Virus record (IMG/VR): IMGVR_UViG_3300032053_000016
Coordinates: 43,402-107,401 of that record
DNA length: 64,000 nt
DNA from: a virus
Strand: one strand, 5' to 3'
Shown: positions 39,051 through 48,218 of the stretch, one piece after another
Numbering within the stretch: position 1 is the first letter of the stretch
Layout: each line of letters opens with the position of its first letter
Program-made: the position numbers and the translations under genes
The notes under the pieces: generated by a model
Databases searched by the model: none
Told to the model about the DNA's origin: nothing
The model's input: only the letters and a program-made list of their open reading frames with translations

Positions 39051-40256
39051 GTGAAGTTGAGCAAAGCTTCGATCGTTGAGGGGGTGACGGCCGCGAAAGC
39101 CTACACGGGTGGAGGCGTCACGATCGTTGGCAGAGACTCTCTGTCAAGAGTGGCTGTCGTTGGGCCAATGGGCCTACTGCTGAACACGCGAGCGCCTGAC
39201 GACCTAGATGACGGCGCAGTGCACCCGTTCCTGATGGCGTTAGAGCACGCTCGCGTTAGCGAGACGCAAGGCCCTGGATCGCTACGTGCGAGCGTCGTCT
39301 ACGCTGACAGGCTTCTTCGAGGAGCCTCGCCAGCGTCACGTGAGCTGACTGGTCGCACGTTCACTCGCGCCGACGTCGCGCGCGTGGCTGGAGGCATCCT
39401 CGACGCCGACGATGTTGAGGCGATGACGGTGTTTGTTCAAGACGCAGGCGCTAGTCGGTACATTGTTGAGCGACAGCCGGCGAGAGCAGACAGCGTCGAG
39501 TTCGTTGACAGCTACGAGTTCAAACACACATCGAAATCCATCGATGGCACGGTGTGCATGGACGGCGCTCGAGTGTTGGTCGCAGACGGCTACATCGAGA
39601 CAGTTGCCGAGATCCACGGCGTGCTTGACCGCTGCGCGAAGGAGGGTGAGAGACTGCTTATCTGCGGTCGTGGATTCTCGGATGATGTGATGCACACGTT
39701 GGCCGTGAACCGTTCACGTGGGACATTGGTGGCGTACGCGTTGACCTTCCCGTTCGACGATACGGATGCGAACACGCTGGTTGACGTGGCAACGATCGTG
39801 GGAGGAGACGTTGTTTCCTCTCTCAAGGGCCAGTTGTACTCAGCTGTCGATGTGACCGCGTTGCCGCGCGTTCCATACGCGCGTTTGCGCGGGCAGACGT
39901 TAGATTTCCGTGGCGAAGGCACGGCTGAACGTGCGGCAGCAGTGCTCCTTGGCGTTCAGAGCAAACTCGCTGAGTCCGAAGACCCAGTGCGTTCCATCCT
40001 TGAACGTCGCGTGAGACGCCTCTCAGGGGCATGCATGATCGTGCGCTTGGAAGATGGAGTCAACCACCTCTCACGTGTGGAGGCTTGGGATCTCGCGCTC
40101 AGAAGCCTGCGAGCCGCGACACATGGCGTCGTGGACGCGACTGACAACGAAGCTTGGCCTGGACGCGACGTGGTGCCGTTGAGCTCGGTGGCCATGGCCC
40201 ACGAGACGGCACGCAAGCTCGTTCGAGCGTTAGAGTCGCTGGATTCTTATGTCTGA
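39051..40256 (+). CDS. Degenerate GroEL-like (Cpn60) chaperonin
   Basis: The 401-residue protein aligns by eye with GroEL along most of its length. An N-terminal equatorial piece ends at 'GPGSLRASVVYADRLLRG' (74-91), matching GroEL's G-D-G-T-T-T-A-T-V-L-A helix. The apical domain (about 148-262) includes 'RLLICGRGFSDDVMHTLAVN', then RSRGTLVAY, and 'DVATIVGGDVVSS'. A C-terminal piece 'ERRVRRLSGACMIVRLEDG' with RVEAWDLALRSLRAATHGVV corresponds to GroEL E-R-V-A-K-L-A-G-G-V-A-V-I-K-V and the D398 helix. GroEL Asp87 is lost (GPGSL for GDGTT) and the last equatorial third is missing. ATP-driven folding is therefore doubtful. Start GTG. Confidence 0.75.
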   Translation: MKLSKASIVEGVTAAKAYTGGGVTIVGRDSLSRVAVVGPMGLLLNTRAPDDLDDGAVHPFLMALEHARVSETQGPGSLRASVVYADRLLRGASPASRELTGRTFTRADVARVAGGILDADDVEAMTVFVQDAGASRYIVERQPARADSVEFVDSYEFKHTSKSIDGTVCMDGARVLVADGYIETVAEIHGVLDRCAKEGERLLICGRGFSDDVMHTLAVNRSRGTLVAYALTFPFDDTDANTLVDVATIVGGDVVSSLKGQLYSAVDVTALPRVPYARLRGQTLDFRGEGTAERAAAVLLGVQSKLAESEDPVRSILERRVRRLSGACMIVRLEDGVNHLSRVEAWDLALRSLRAATHGVVDATDNEAWPGRDVVPLSSVAMAHETARKLVRALESLDSYV

Positions 40257-41225
40257 TCAGCTAACAGGCGCGGCGGCCGGCGGAACGTTGCCAGGGCCAA
40301 GCTTGTTCGACGGCTTCGCGGGTACCTGGATGTCCATCAACCCCTTGGCTTTTGCCAAGGCTTGGATCACCTTGTTCGCAGCATCCTTGTCGACCCCTGA
40401 CTGGCTAGCGATGAAGTACGCGATGTCGCTGATCTTCGCAGCGTCAGTTGTAGCGTCAAGGCGTTTGTTGGCGGTTGGAGGAGCGACCTGCGATGGTGTC
40501 GGGGCAATTGCACCCTTTGTGGCTGCCGCTGCTTGTGTTGGAGCAGTCGCGGTCGTGCCTGTGGTGGGAGCTCCGCTTGCTGCCGGGGTTGGAGCAGCCT
40601 GGCCCGCAGTCGCGGGTTGAGCAGTCTGCGCCGGTGGAGCCGGTGGCGCAATTTGTGGAGTAGCAGCGATCTGCTGCGCATTCTTGAAAAGCATTTGCGG
40701 ATTTGTGTTCTGCAGCAACTCTTGAGCGGCTGCCTTGACGTTCATGACGTACGGCAATTTGCCGAACGCTTTCGTCATGATGGCGATCAATTGTTCTTGC
40801 TTCTCGGCAGGAACTAACTCTAACATGGATTTCTGGTTTTCCTGCTCCATGCCAGCTGGGACGAAACCCTTTGCAAGCGTGGGGATGTTTGCCAAACCGG
40901 CACGGATTCCATTCGCAAGATTCACTGCTTTTGCGACAGGATCTCCGCCAAGCCCAAACACATTCTTGATACCTTGCTTCAACCCACCTTGGATGTAGTT
41001 GTGAAGTTCGTTCGTCGCCTTGTCGATGGCCATGTTGAAGAGGTCAGCGTTAGGTGGAACAAGGTTTTTGAGCTTCGCTAATGCATCCTCATACTGCTTC
41101 ATTTTTGCAGGATCAAGTCCAGCCTCCGTGAGTTGGGAAACACCTTCGCGTGGTGTTCGCTGTTCGTAAACGTTCTTGAGCGTGCGATCCTTGAGCCTGA
41201 TCATGTTGGTAACTAGCCGATTCAC
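40257..41225 (-). CDS. Pro/Ala/Thr-rich protein, possible head-associated protein
   Basis: The 322-residue protein starts at GTG 41225, with an ATG seven codons in. It begins with a basic amphipathic helix and carries an L-T-E triplet near residue 33. A helical domain (about 40-185) follows, then a low-complexity Pro/Ala/Thr linker (about 190-260) and a short helical end. The tag-linker-helix build parallels the 6852-7331 protein. It converges on the chaperonin-like gene, stop codons adjacent. Possible packaged or scaffold protein (inference); no family is recognised. Confidence 0.6.
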   Translation of the reverse strand: MNRLVTNMIRLKDRTLKNVYEQRTPREGVSQLTEAGLDPAKMKQYEDALAKLKNLVPPNADLFNMAIDKATNELHNYIQGGLKQGIKNVFGLGGDPVAKAVNLANGIRAGLANIPTLAKGFVPAGMEQENQKSMLELVPAEKQEQLIAIMTKAFGKLPYVMNVKAAAQELLQNTNPQMLFKNAQQIAATPQIAPPAPPAQTAQPATAGQAAPTPAASGAPTTGTTATAPTQAAAATKGAIAPTPSQVAPPTANKRLDATTDAAKISDIAYFIASQSGVDKDAANKVIQALAKAKGLMDIQVPAKPSNKLGPGNVPPAAAPVS

Positions 41226-41242
41226 GACGTAAGATAGACATC

Positions 41243-41509
41243 ATGCAAAAGCAACGCAATGCGGCCGAGAAATCCCTTCTTGAGATGGCAGAATCCATCA
41301 AGACGGTCGTCGATCAACGTCTCTACGCAGCGCTTGGTGAGTCCGGTGTGGAACGACAGAAGTCCCACAAGATCCTCGCGATCGTCAACGCGGCGATCGA
41401 TGAGACCTACGGACGTTCTGCTAAGCACTTCGATAAGACGCTTGATACTCTTGTGAAGGCAGTCCAGGAGGACTGCCAGCTCAAGGGTTCCAAAAGCGCG
41501 AACAAGTGA
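41243..41509 (+). CDS. Small helical protein
   Basis: This 88-residue protein is predicted fully helical and charged, diverging from the 41225 gene by only 17 bases, so its promoter must overlap that gene. ATG start. No family is recognised. Confidence 0.58.
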   Translation: MQKQRNAAEKSLLEMAESIKTVVDQRLYAALGESGVERQKSHKILAIVNAAIDETYGRSAKHFDKTLDTLVKAVQEDCQLKGSKSANK

Positions 41510-41524
41510 AAGCTGGGTGAAACG

Positions 41525-41998
41525 GTGGCGAAACATGGTGTCAAACATCTTGTTAAATGCGTCTGTGTACTTCCGCAGCTGAGCAAGCAAAAGGATCCAC
41601 CGTCGCACGAGTTCACGGTCTTCTCGATCTACGACGACGATCCCGAGGATTTCGAGACGTCGTTCGTGCAGTGCGACAACTGCAGTGTGATTCATAAGGT
41701 CACGGACGTCTGTGTATCCTCCATCTTACGTGGCCGTGACGAGATGAAATCGATCGTCACGCTTGACGACGTCAAAGGATCGGTGCCGTCTAAATTGGCA
41801 GCCATCCTCGATCAAAACAAGGTGGATCTGCCAACGTGGCAACAGGTTGCCTGGATCGTGGAGACCAAACAATGGGGCGCTTACGTCATCCTAACATCCG
41901 AATACGTTGATGGAGCTCGTCAAGGAAAGATCATGACGATCCTTGATGACACTCTCTACAAGATCAGCAACTTCACAAACGAGACAGCAACAAGATGA
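41525..41998 (+). CDS. Zinc-ribbon-like protein of unknown function
   Basis: The 157-residue protein, with GTG start, has 'HLVKCVCVLPQ' near the N-terminus and 'VQCDNCSVIHKVTDVC' at about 48-63. Together these form a plausible four-Cys metal site. The remainder is alpha/beta with 'LPTWQQVAWIVETKQWGAYV'. Similar architecture occurs in T4-like marine phages as conserved hypothetical proteins. It overlaps the next gene by ATGA. Confidence 0.6.
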   Translation: MAKHGVKHLVKCVCVLPQLSKQKDPPSHEFTVFSIYDDDPEDFETSFVQCDNCSVIHKVTDVCVSSILRGRDEMKSIVTLDDVKGSVPSKLAAILDQNKVDLPTWQQVAWIVETKQWGAYVILTSEYVDGARQGKIMTILDDTLYKISNFTNETATR

Positions 41999-42231
41999 AC
42001 GAACAGAACATCGGCAACTCCGACGGTGACAAGAAGGTTCAAGACCTGCAACTCTGCCGTGATGTGGTGCATGAGATCATGAACCTCAACCCATCTCAAA
42101 CCCAAATACTGATGGTGATCCAACTACTTGGATGTGAACTGCTTCACCACGAACAGATGGTTGAGGTGGTCGCAATGACCAAAGAGTTCATGAAGGGTCA
42201 GAATGCGTTGTTCATCCCCGACGAAGAGTAA
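41995..42231 (+). CDS. Small protein of unknown function
   Basis: This is a 78-residue acidic helical protein, ATG start with ATGA overlap to the previous gene, 22 bases before clpP. No family is recognised; co-transcription with clpP is likely. Confidence 0.57.
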   Translation: MNEQNIGNSDGDKKVQDLQLCRDVVHEIMNLNPSQTQILMVIQLLGCELLHHEQMVEVVAMTKEFMKGQNALFIPDEE

Positions 42232-42253
42232 AGAACGTACCAGCTTGTGAAGC

Positions 42254-42844
42254 ATGGGACGTTCAACAGTCATCAACGGCAACGCGTCGCTCGGATCTGG
42301 CGACGAATCAACGGCGATCCAACTCGCTGAACGCATCGTGTACCTGGCTGGTGAGGTGAACGAGCAGGCCATCGCTCACGTGACAGCAACGATCATCGCG
42401 TTGGCAAATTTAGACAAAACGTCACCTATCAAGCTCATAATCAGCACGTATGGAGGTTCCGTCGATGAGATGTTTAGCCTCTACGACATCATCAAGTACG
42501 TTCCATGCCCTGTTCACACGATCGCGATAGGCAAGGTGATGTCAGCTGGTGTTCTCCTCGTCGCATCTGGACAGAAGGGAAGTCGACTCATCGGTCGTTC
42601 CACACGTCTGATGATCCACCCGATCTCGGCCGGTCAAGAAGGCACCGTCTTCCAGTTGAAGAACGAACTGTCTGAATCTGTTCGTATGCAAGCTTTGATG
42701 GAAGAATTACTTGCTGCAAACACGAAGATGACAAAGACACAGGTTGCATCTCTCATGAAAAAAGGGTGTGACACGTACATTACTGCGAAAGAAGCAGTGA
42801 AACTTGGCATCGTTGATGCTATCTTTGAAGCACGGGAGAAATGA
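42254..42844 (+). CDS. clpP: ClpP-type serine protease
   Basis: The 196-residue protein keeps the ClpP fold and its catalytic triad. Ser97 is in 'GKVMSAGVLLVASG', His122 in 'RLMIHPISAG' and Asp173 in 'GCDTYITAKEAV'. 'IKLIISTYGGSV' (about 59-70) and 'KLGIVDAI' at the end match the head-domain strands. ClpP forms tetradecamers and degrades proteins fed by an ATPase. Phage versions may act on host proteins or as head-maturation proteases. Its neighbours (Hc1-like, PhoH) are not head genes, so a head-maturation role is uncertain. Confidence 0.88.
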   Translation: MGRSTVINGNASLGSGDESTAIQLAERIVYLAGEVNEQAIAHVTATIIALANLDKTSPIKLIISTYGGSVDEMFSLYDIIKYVPCPVHTIAIGKVMSAGVLLVASGQKGSRLIGRSTRLMIHPISAGQEGTVFQLKNELSESVRMQALMEELLAANTKMTKTQVASLMKKGCDTYITAKEAVKLGIVDAIFEAREK

Positions 42845-42845
42845 T

Positions 42846-43055
42846 ATGGAAGGCACACTGAAAGAAAAGATCGACGCGCTCAAGAACCTGCTCGACTCGC
42901 TGGACGATGACGTTCAGAAGAGTGATGAGGGTACGCTCGCAGCTGGTGGGCGGGCGCGAAAGCTGCTTCAGGAACTCAAGAGGCTTGCGCAAGACGCACG
43001 ACTCTTCTGTCTGGAGCGTGATCACGTTCGCAAGACGACCGCGAAGACCTCGTAG
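42846..43055 (+). CDS. Hc1-like (histone H1-like) DNA-binding protein
   Basis: The 69-residue protein, ATG 42846, matches chlamydial Hc1 and related phage proteins: 'LKNLLDSLDDDVQKSDEGTL' then AAGGRARKLLQELKRLA. This is the family's helix-G-x-x-A-A-x-R-x-R-K-helix pattern. It is less basic at its C-terminus than Hc1, ending VRKTTAKTS. Such proteins compact DNA or adjust transcription. It lies directly after clpP (1-base gap) and upstream of the 43091 gene. The call rests on a short motif. Confidence 0.6.
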   Translation: MEGTLKEKIDALKNLLDSLDDDVQKSDEGTLAAGGRARKLLQELKRLAQDARLFCLERDHVRKTTAKTS

Positions 43056-43090
43056 TAGACATCTGACGTGGAGGCGTACTTAAACAGGAA

Positions 43091-43507
43091 ATGCCAGCCC
43101 CTAAAGCCTTCCTCCGCGACATGCATGACTTCAAGCTCGATCCCAAGGTGGCCTACACAAAAGGCCACCTTGGGCCTGACGGTCGCATGAAAGACACGAG
43201 AACTAGCGACGCAGTTGAACCTGTTGTCACACAAGTTCTTGAACCGTTCACAAATGTCGATGCCACCGCAATCGATCCAGATGAGCCTATGAGATCTGGT
43301 CTTGTGTACACATCCTCAGATGAAATCGTTACACCGCTTGAGACCGTTGAAGTTCCTACGGTCACGATCAAGGCGTCAACGAAAACGAAAGTAAAGTCGA
43401 GCAAGAAATCGACTGCAGTTGTTACGAATACTACATCTGGAGAAGACAACAGTGGTAAAAACGCGGTCGAATCGGACGATGAGAAGCCAGAGTCTACCGA
43501 AGACTGA
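43091..43507 (+). CDS. Low-complexity acidic protein
   Basis: This 138-residue protein is ordered only near the N-terminus (residues 1-40). The remainder is Thr/Lys/Ser-rich, probably disordered, and ends in a strongly acidic tail. It overlaps the PhoH start by 29 bases. I recognise no family. An overlapping or disordered regulator is possible. Confidence 0.55.
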   Translation: MPAPKAFLRDMHDFKLDPKVAYTKGHLGPDGRMKDTRTSDAVEPVVTQVLEPFTNVDATAIDPDEPMRSGLVYTSSDEIVTPLETVEVPTVTIKASTKTKVKSSKKSTAVVTNTTSGEDNSGKNAVESDDEKPESTED

Positions 43508-44843
43508 TCAGCGTAAGACTTTCATTCTTGACACAAACGTTTTCCTCAGTGACGTCGACGCGATCGGCTCGTTTGGGGACAACGATGTGGTCATTCCACT
43601 TGCTGTCTTAGAGGAGTTGGATTCCAACAAGAAGCGAATGGACGAGGTGGGTCGTAACGCACGTTCGGCATGTCGAAAGCTCGACGCGCTTCGTGACGTT
43701 GGAAGTCTGCATGATTGGGTCCCTCTCCCTAACGGAGGTCGGATCTGTGTTATGCAGAACAAGGCTGACGCGAAATCCATCCTGCCGTCTGAACTCCACA
43801 GCGACAAGAACGATAACCTGGTCATTGCGTGTGCGCTTCAACTCAAGGATAGCGATCCCATCGTTGTGTCGAAAGACATCAACGTTCGTGTGAAATGTGA
43901 TGCACTTGGTGTCATTGCTCAAGACTACTTGAAGCAGCGTGCAGCCGACATGGCTGAGAACCTCTACACAGGCGTGCTTGTCACTCCACTCGACGACGAT
44001 CTTGTCGCCACTGTGTGGGCGACTAGGCAACTAGACATCGACGACGTGCCTCACGACACACATCCCAACCAGATCGTCGTCATCCCACGCAGTGGTGATG
44101 CAGCGACCACGACAGTTGTCCGTCACATGAACGGCAAGTATCGTCTTGTAAAGGAACATCGTGACGTGTTTGGGCTTGAGCCACGTAACAAGGAACAGAA
44201 CTTCGCTCTGGATCTGCTGTTGGATGAGAACGTGAAGCTTGTCACACTGGTTGGCCCCGCCGGATGTGGAAAGACCTTGATCGCTCTCGCGGCTGGGTTG
44301 CAACAGACGCTTGGTGCACATCCGATCTACGACAAGCTCGTTGTGACCCGTCCTATCGAGCCGCTCGGTCGCGACATTGGATTTCTTCCTGGAACATTTG
44401 AAGAGAAGATGGCGCCATGGATCGCGCCGATCCGTGATAACCTTGGCTTCCTACTCTCTCACAAGGGGAAGAGTGGTAAGAAAGGAGCCAAGGATATCGA
44501 AAGCGATCCGTACATCAACATGCTCTTTGAGCAGAAGAAGATCGAGATCGAGGCTGTCGCGTACATTCGTGGGCGCTCCATTCCAAACTCGTTCATCATC
44601 ATCGATGAAGCGCAGAACCTCTCAGTCCACCAACTCAAGACGATCATCACACGCTCAGGTGAGAACACGAAGATCGTTCTCTGTGGTGACGTGCATCAGA
44701 TCGATGTCACGCACATGGACGCCGTCTCCAACGGTCTGTCGTACGTGGTTGAAGCCTTTAAAGACGAAGAAATGGCTGGTCACGTCACCTTGATCAAGGG
44801 AGAGCGCTCAGCATTGGCCACGCGTGCAGCTGAACTGCTGTGA
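43479..44843 (+). CDS. phoH: PIN-PhoH protein (RNase plus ATPase/helicase)
   Basis: I set the start at ATG 43479 (454 residues). Residues about 12-150 form a PIN domain: 'KTFILDTNVFLSD' with its catalytic Asp, 'ELDSNKKRMDEVGRNAR', then 'KNDNLVIACAL'. The C-terminal PhoH ATPase has Walker A 'GPAGCGKTLIALAAG' (about 258-272) and Walker B 'FIIIDEAQNLSV' (near 373), followed by 'TKIVLCGD'. PIN-PhoH proteins act as RNA helicase/RNases. PhoH is common in marine phages, linked to phosphate stress and RNA metabolism. Length matches bacterial PIN-PhoH (PhoH2). Confidence 0.9.
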   Translation: MRSQSLPKTDQRKTFILDTNVFLSDVDAIGSFGDNDVVIPLAVLEELDSNKKRMDEVGRNARSACRKLDALRDVGSLHDWVPLPNGGRICVMQNKADAKSILPSELHSDKNDNLVIACALQLKDSDPIVVSKDINVRVKCDALGVIAQDYLKQRAADMAENLYTGVLVTPLDDDLVATVWATRQLDIDDVPHDTHPNQIVVIPRSGDAATTTVVRHMNGKYRLVKEHRDVFGLEPRNKEQNFALDLLLDENVKLVTLVGPAGCGKTLIALAAGLQQTLGAHPIYDKLVVTRPIEPLGRDIGFLPGTFEEKMAPWIAPIRDNLGFLLSHKGKSGKKGAKDIESDPYINMLFEQKKIEIEAVAYIRGRSIPNSFIIIDEAQNLSVHQLKTIITRSGENTKIVLCGDVHQIDVTHMDAVSNGLSYVVEAFKDEEMAGHVTLIKGERSALATRAAELL

Positions 44844-44875
44844 AAGCTTGATGTTGGTTATCTAGAGTCGTCTCA

Positions 44876-45808
44876 ATGGGGCTACTCGATCCTAAGTCAC
44901 GTGTTCTAGACGTTGTGTTGACCGATCAGGGTCGAGAAGCGTTGGCACGCGACGCGTTCAAGATTGCTTACTACAGTCTGACAGACGCGACGACGTTTTA
45001 CGAGCTCGACGTAAGCGGATCGTCTGACGTCACTGTGCGGGTGCATGCTGAATGCTCCCCAAACACTCCACAGGACGTCATCAGCCTGTTGACGGATGAC
45101 GCAGGGCAGGTGACGCGTGTGCGTTCTACGGCAATGCCTACTGGCTCTGTTTACGGTGGACACATCCTACAAGGCGCTTACCAAGATGAACGCATCTTGT
45201 CGGGTAGTGCCTTTGCTTCGATGGCCGGGCTCATTCTGTCTTCGTCGCTGGACAACCTGAAGAACAACTACGTGCTTGGAACGGTGGATGAGTTTTTCGA
45301 GGATGAGGAATTTAGGCTTGGTCCAAGTCACGTCAATTTCTCGTTGAGTGTGGCAGATGATCCAACCCACCTGAACACAGCAAATGTGTCAGATCTTGAA
45401 GGTTTCATTCAAGATCCACTGCTAAGTCACGTTCCCAACTTCCAGTACCTGCCTCCTATCAACAAGCGAACCTCTGACGAGGTGCCTGTGTCTCTTCTCG
45501 GTCAGTACTCAGCACTTGGTGGCAACATCCAGATGGATTTCAACGATGTTAAACTGGAGATGAGCGCTGCACGTAACGTCGGAAACGTGCGTACATTCAC
45601 GTTTGATCCAGCACCACGAACGAACAACATCCATTTGCAGTTCTTTGAGCAGACCAGCGCTGGGATGACGAAGTTGGACGTGATCGATTTTGGCACGTAC
45701 CGTGGCGACGCAGGCGCGCCGGTTCGCGTGGTGTTCGTAGGCAAGGTGTACTGGGACGATTACGACGTCGAAACCTTTGTCAGGCTCTTCACGATCACGT
45801 TGGAGTAA
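44876..45808 (+). CDS. Tail/baseplate virion protein, VLTD-GR family
   Basis: The 310-residue protein opens 'MGLLDPKSRVLDVVLTDQGR' then EALARDAF. This N-terminal block is shared with the 56233-56949 gene (LD, VD-VLTD-GR, LAR). The rest is beta-rich with an acidic central part. Such 'VLTD-GR' proteins recur in myoviruses as tail or baseplate components. It begins a run of four virion genes. ATG start; no clear Shine-Dalgarno. Structural function is inferred from family and context. Confidence 0.7.
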   Translation: MGLLDPKSRVLDVVLTDQGREALARDAFKIAYYSLTDATTFYELDVSGSSDVTVRVHAECSPNTPQDVISLLTDDAGQVTRVRSTAMPTGSVYGGHILQGAYQDERILSGSAFASMAGLILSSSLDNLKNNYVLGTVDEFFEDEEFRLGPSHVNFSLSVADDPTHLNTANVSDLEGFIQDPLLSHVPNFQYLPPINKRTSDEVPVSLLGQYSALGGNIQMDFNDVKLEMSAARNVGNVRTFTFDPAPRTNNIHLQFFEQTSAGMTKLDVIDFGTYRGDAGAPVRVVFVGKVYWDDYDVETFVRLFTITLE

Positions 45809-45812
45809 GAGA

Positions 45813-48218
45813 ATGTACATCCACCTTCAAACATCACACCAAGTCGTCACGCTACCAGACGATTTTCTCACTCTCAAACAGATCGATGGTGAGGATCTCG
45901 TTTTTGAACTGAAGTACCTTTTTGATCAAGAGGTAGGGATCAAACAGGGCATCACGAGCGTGAGCGTCGAGATCGCAAAGAATTCTCCGCCGAAGTTCGC
46001 GTCAGATGATCCAAACATCGTGCGTGGGATCCAGCAGCAAAAGGGTATTCACACGCGACGAATCACGAACTACATCAAGAATGATCTCGTCACGACAGTC
46101 GCGAGTGATCCTACTAAAAACGTGAACAACGAGATCGTTCCTCTTTACAAGCGTGGGTTCAACTCAACGCAGATCCCACAGCTTTTTTCTCGCAGGTTGA
46201 AAGCAGTTCGTCTTCAAGATGCAAAGAACCCGATCACTCTTGTAAACGCACAACACGATGTTGGCGAAGAAAGCTCGGAACAGAAGATCGCCGAAGAGCT
46301 CTTGATGCTTGGCGCAGATCCCAGCATGTCATACGAGGAAAATGATCTTGGGTTGTCGTTGAACGAGAGTCATAACGGCACACATCGTGCTAGTCCATCG
46401 GTCTTCACCACCAAGGTTCAGAAGACGTTGTACAAGTATAAAATGCTACCACATCTGAAGCCCATCGAACAAACATCGCCAGGTGAAGTCGGTGTCGTTA
46501 TTTTCGATGACAGCGCAACACCCGATCAGTTCGTAACGGAACGTGTAACCGTTGACGGTCGTCACGCCGAAGTAAAAGACAAGATCAGGTTCACGCTGCC
46601 TGCTACAAGTCCAGATAGACTCACACTGATCCTGAAGGCAAAGGATTCATCTGGCGTGACAATGCAGATCCTTGAACGTGTGTTCCATCCACGTGAGTAC
46701 ATCAAGTACTTCAGCATTCCTACGATCGCTCCGATTGTCAAGTTGAGCAATCAAACTGACAAGACGTACGGCATGCTTAGCATCAAACAGGTCGATCCAG
46801 TTGCCACACATGTTCGTGTTTACAAGCGTGTGTATGATCACTTCACGGTCAACGACGAACAATACACTCTTGTGAATGAGTTCGATCTAGTTCCATCAAA
46901 TGGTTGGAAATACATCCCAGTGGAGATATCGTTGGGCAACACGAACATCTACCGTGTGGTCCCGCTCAGCGCGCTTGGCATTCATGGTTCAGACTTTGCA
47001 ACCATCGTAGTCAAGCCTAAAATGCGAAATCCAGCGATAAAACGCGTCGTTGTCACGACGAAACCACAGCTACAGAGCGTGTTGCTAGAGGTGTCAAAAC
47101 TCCCATCAGACTGCGTGTCGTTTCAGATGCTACGTGAAGATGTGACACTTGACAAAGGAACGCGCGTGTTTGTTGAAACCCCTGTGAGAACAGAAAGCAA
47201 CGATCCTAACCATGTGTACACGCTCACTGACATAGGCGTCAAACAGAACCATGTGTACGCTTACCACTGTCGCATCTTCAGGAAGACAGGAAGTCACGAG
47301 GATAGGTTGGCGACCCATTACGAGCACGTCGCGCTCGTTGAGAACGTCGTTGAAACAAAGATCGTTGATACGATGTTGCAGCTAACAAACTCAGGTTACG
47401 ACGTCCAGTTCACCATCTCCACCACAGTTGTGAGCACGAACGTTGATCAGATCAAGCAGATGCTGGAACGTCAAGGTTTGTACGAGATATTCAAGGATGA
47501 CGTGGCAGATGTTCGCGATCAGCTTGCGAAGCTGATCGCTCATAACGTGAAACGAGTTGATTTGACTACAGGCGACGTTGAGGATTTCGGGACTGTCACG
47601 GCAGATAAATTCTCTGATCTCACATCACGAAATGTGACAGGCGTCTCTGAACTACGTTTAGGTCACAAGTACCGATACATCGTGACCGCTCTTTTACGCA
47701 CCCCCGAAACGCTGTTGGAGTCGTTCATCAAGACATCGCGTGACACGATCACCGGACGTGATTACTCGTACAGTCCGTTCAAATTCCTTCACCCTGTCGT
47801 AGCAAAATACGGGAACATCGTGACTCCAAGCTCAATCCGCACGAACTACTCCAAAGATCCCATGACATTTGGAGAGATTGGCAACCACACTACGGTTGAG
47901 ATCGCGCTTGACAAGCAGAACTCAATCATCACGTCTGCTACACGTGTGAAGAAAGGAAGCGACGTTGATGTGCTTCAATGGGTGCTGGTTGGCCCTTCTA
48001 AGGACGTTGATCACTTCCAGATTGTCGTTGAACACGGTGGGAAGAAGACGACCGTCGGCAAAGCAACGTGCGTGCCAGAGACCGACAACTTCTTGTATGT
48101 GCGACGTCTAGATCAAACAGAAGTTGGTCTTGATCTGAAGTACTACGTGTGTCCTGTGTACCACGATTACGTTCGCGGTCGCGAAATCCTTGTGGCAAAC
48201 ACCGAGGGCAGCTCGTGA
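45813..48218 (+). CDS. Large virion structural protein with Fn3-like strands
   Basis: This 801-residue protein starts at ATG 45813, preceded by 'GGAGTAAGAGA' (possible ribosome site). It is beta-rich with repeats resembling fibronectin type III strands ('HVRVYKRVYDHF', 'WKYIPVEISLGNTNIYRVVP'). No enzyme motif is seen. It ends with an overlap (GTGA) to the 1283-residue gene that follows. Probably a tail or baseplate protein; its size and position in the virion block support this. Confidence 0.65.
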   Translation: MYIHLQTSHQVVTLPDDFLTLKQIDGEDLVFELKYLFDQEVGIKQGITSVSVEIAKNSPPKFASDDPNIVRGIQQQKGIHTRRITNYIKNDLVTTVASDPTKNVNNEIVPLYKRGFNSTQIPQLFSRRLKAVRLQDAKNPITLVNAQHDVGEESSEQKIAEELLMLGADPSMSYEENDLGLSLNESHNGTHRASPSVFTTKVQKTLYKYKMLPHLKPIEQTSPGEVGVVIFDDSATPDQFVTERVTVDGRHAEVKDKIRFTLPATSPDRLTLILKAKDSSGVTMQILERVFHPREYIKYFSIPTIAPIVKLSNQTDKTYGMLSIKQVDPVATHVRVYKRVYDHFTVNDEQYTLVNEFDLVPSNGWKYIPVEISLGNTNIYRVVPLSALGIHGSDFATIVVKPKMRNPAIKRVVVTTKPQLQSVLLEVSKLPSDCVSFQMLREDVTLDKGTRVFVETPVRTESNDPNHVYTLTDIGVKQNHVYAYHCRIFRKTGSHEDRLATHYEHVALVENVVETKIVDTMLQLTNSGYDVQFTISTTVVSTNVDQIKQMLERQGLYEIFKDDVADVRDQLAKLIAHNVKRVDLTTGDVEDFGTVTADKFSDLTSRNVTGVSELRLGHKYRYIVTALLRTPETLLESFIKTSRDTITGRDYSYSPFKFLHPVVAKYGNIVTPSSIRTNYSKDPMTFGEIGNHTTVEIALDKQNSIITSATRVKKGSDVDVLQWVLVGPSKDVDHFQIVVEHGGKKTTVGKATCVPETDNFLYVRRLDQTEVGLDLKYYVCPVYHDYVRGREILVANTEGSS

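Noticed and set aside
42254-42844. Prohead protease role for ClpP
   Set aside because: Some phages use ClpP-like head proteases, but no head genes adjoin this one, so only the ClpP family is called.
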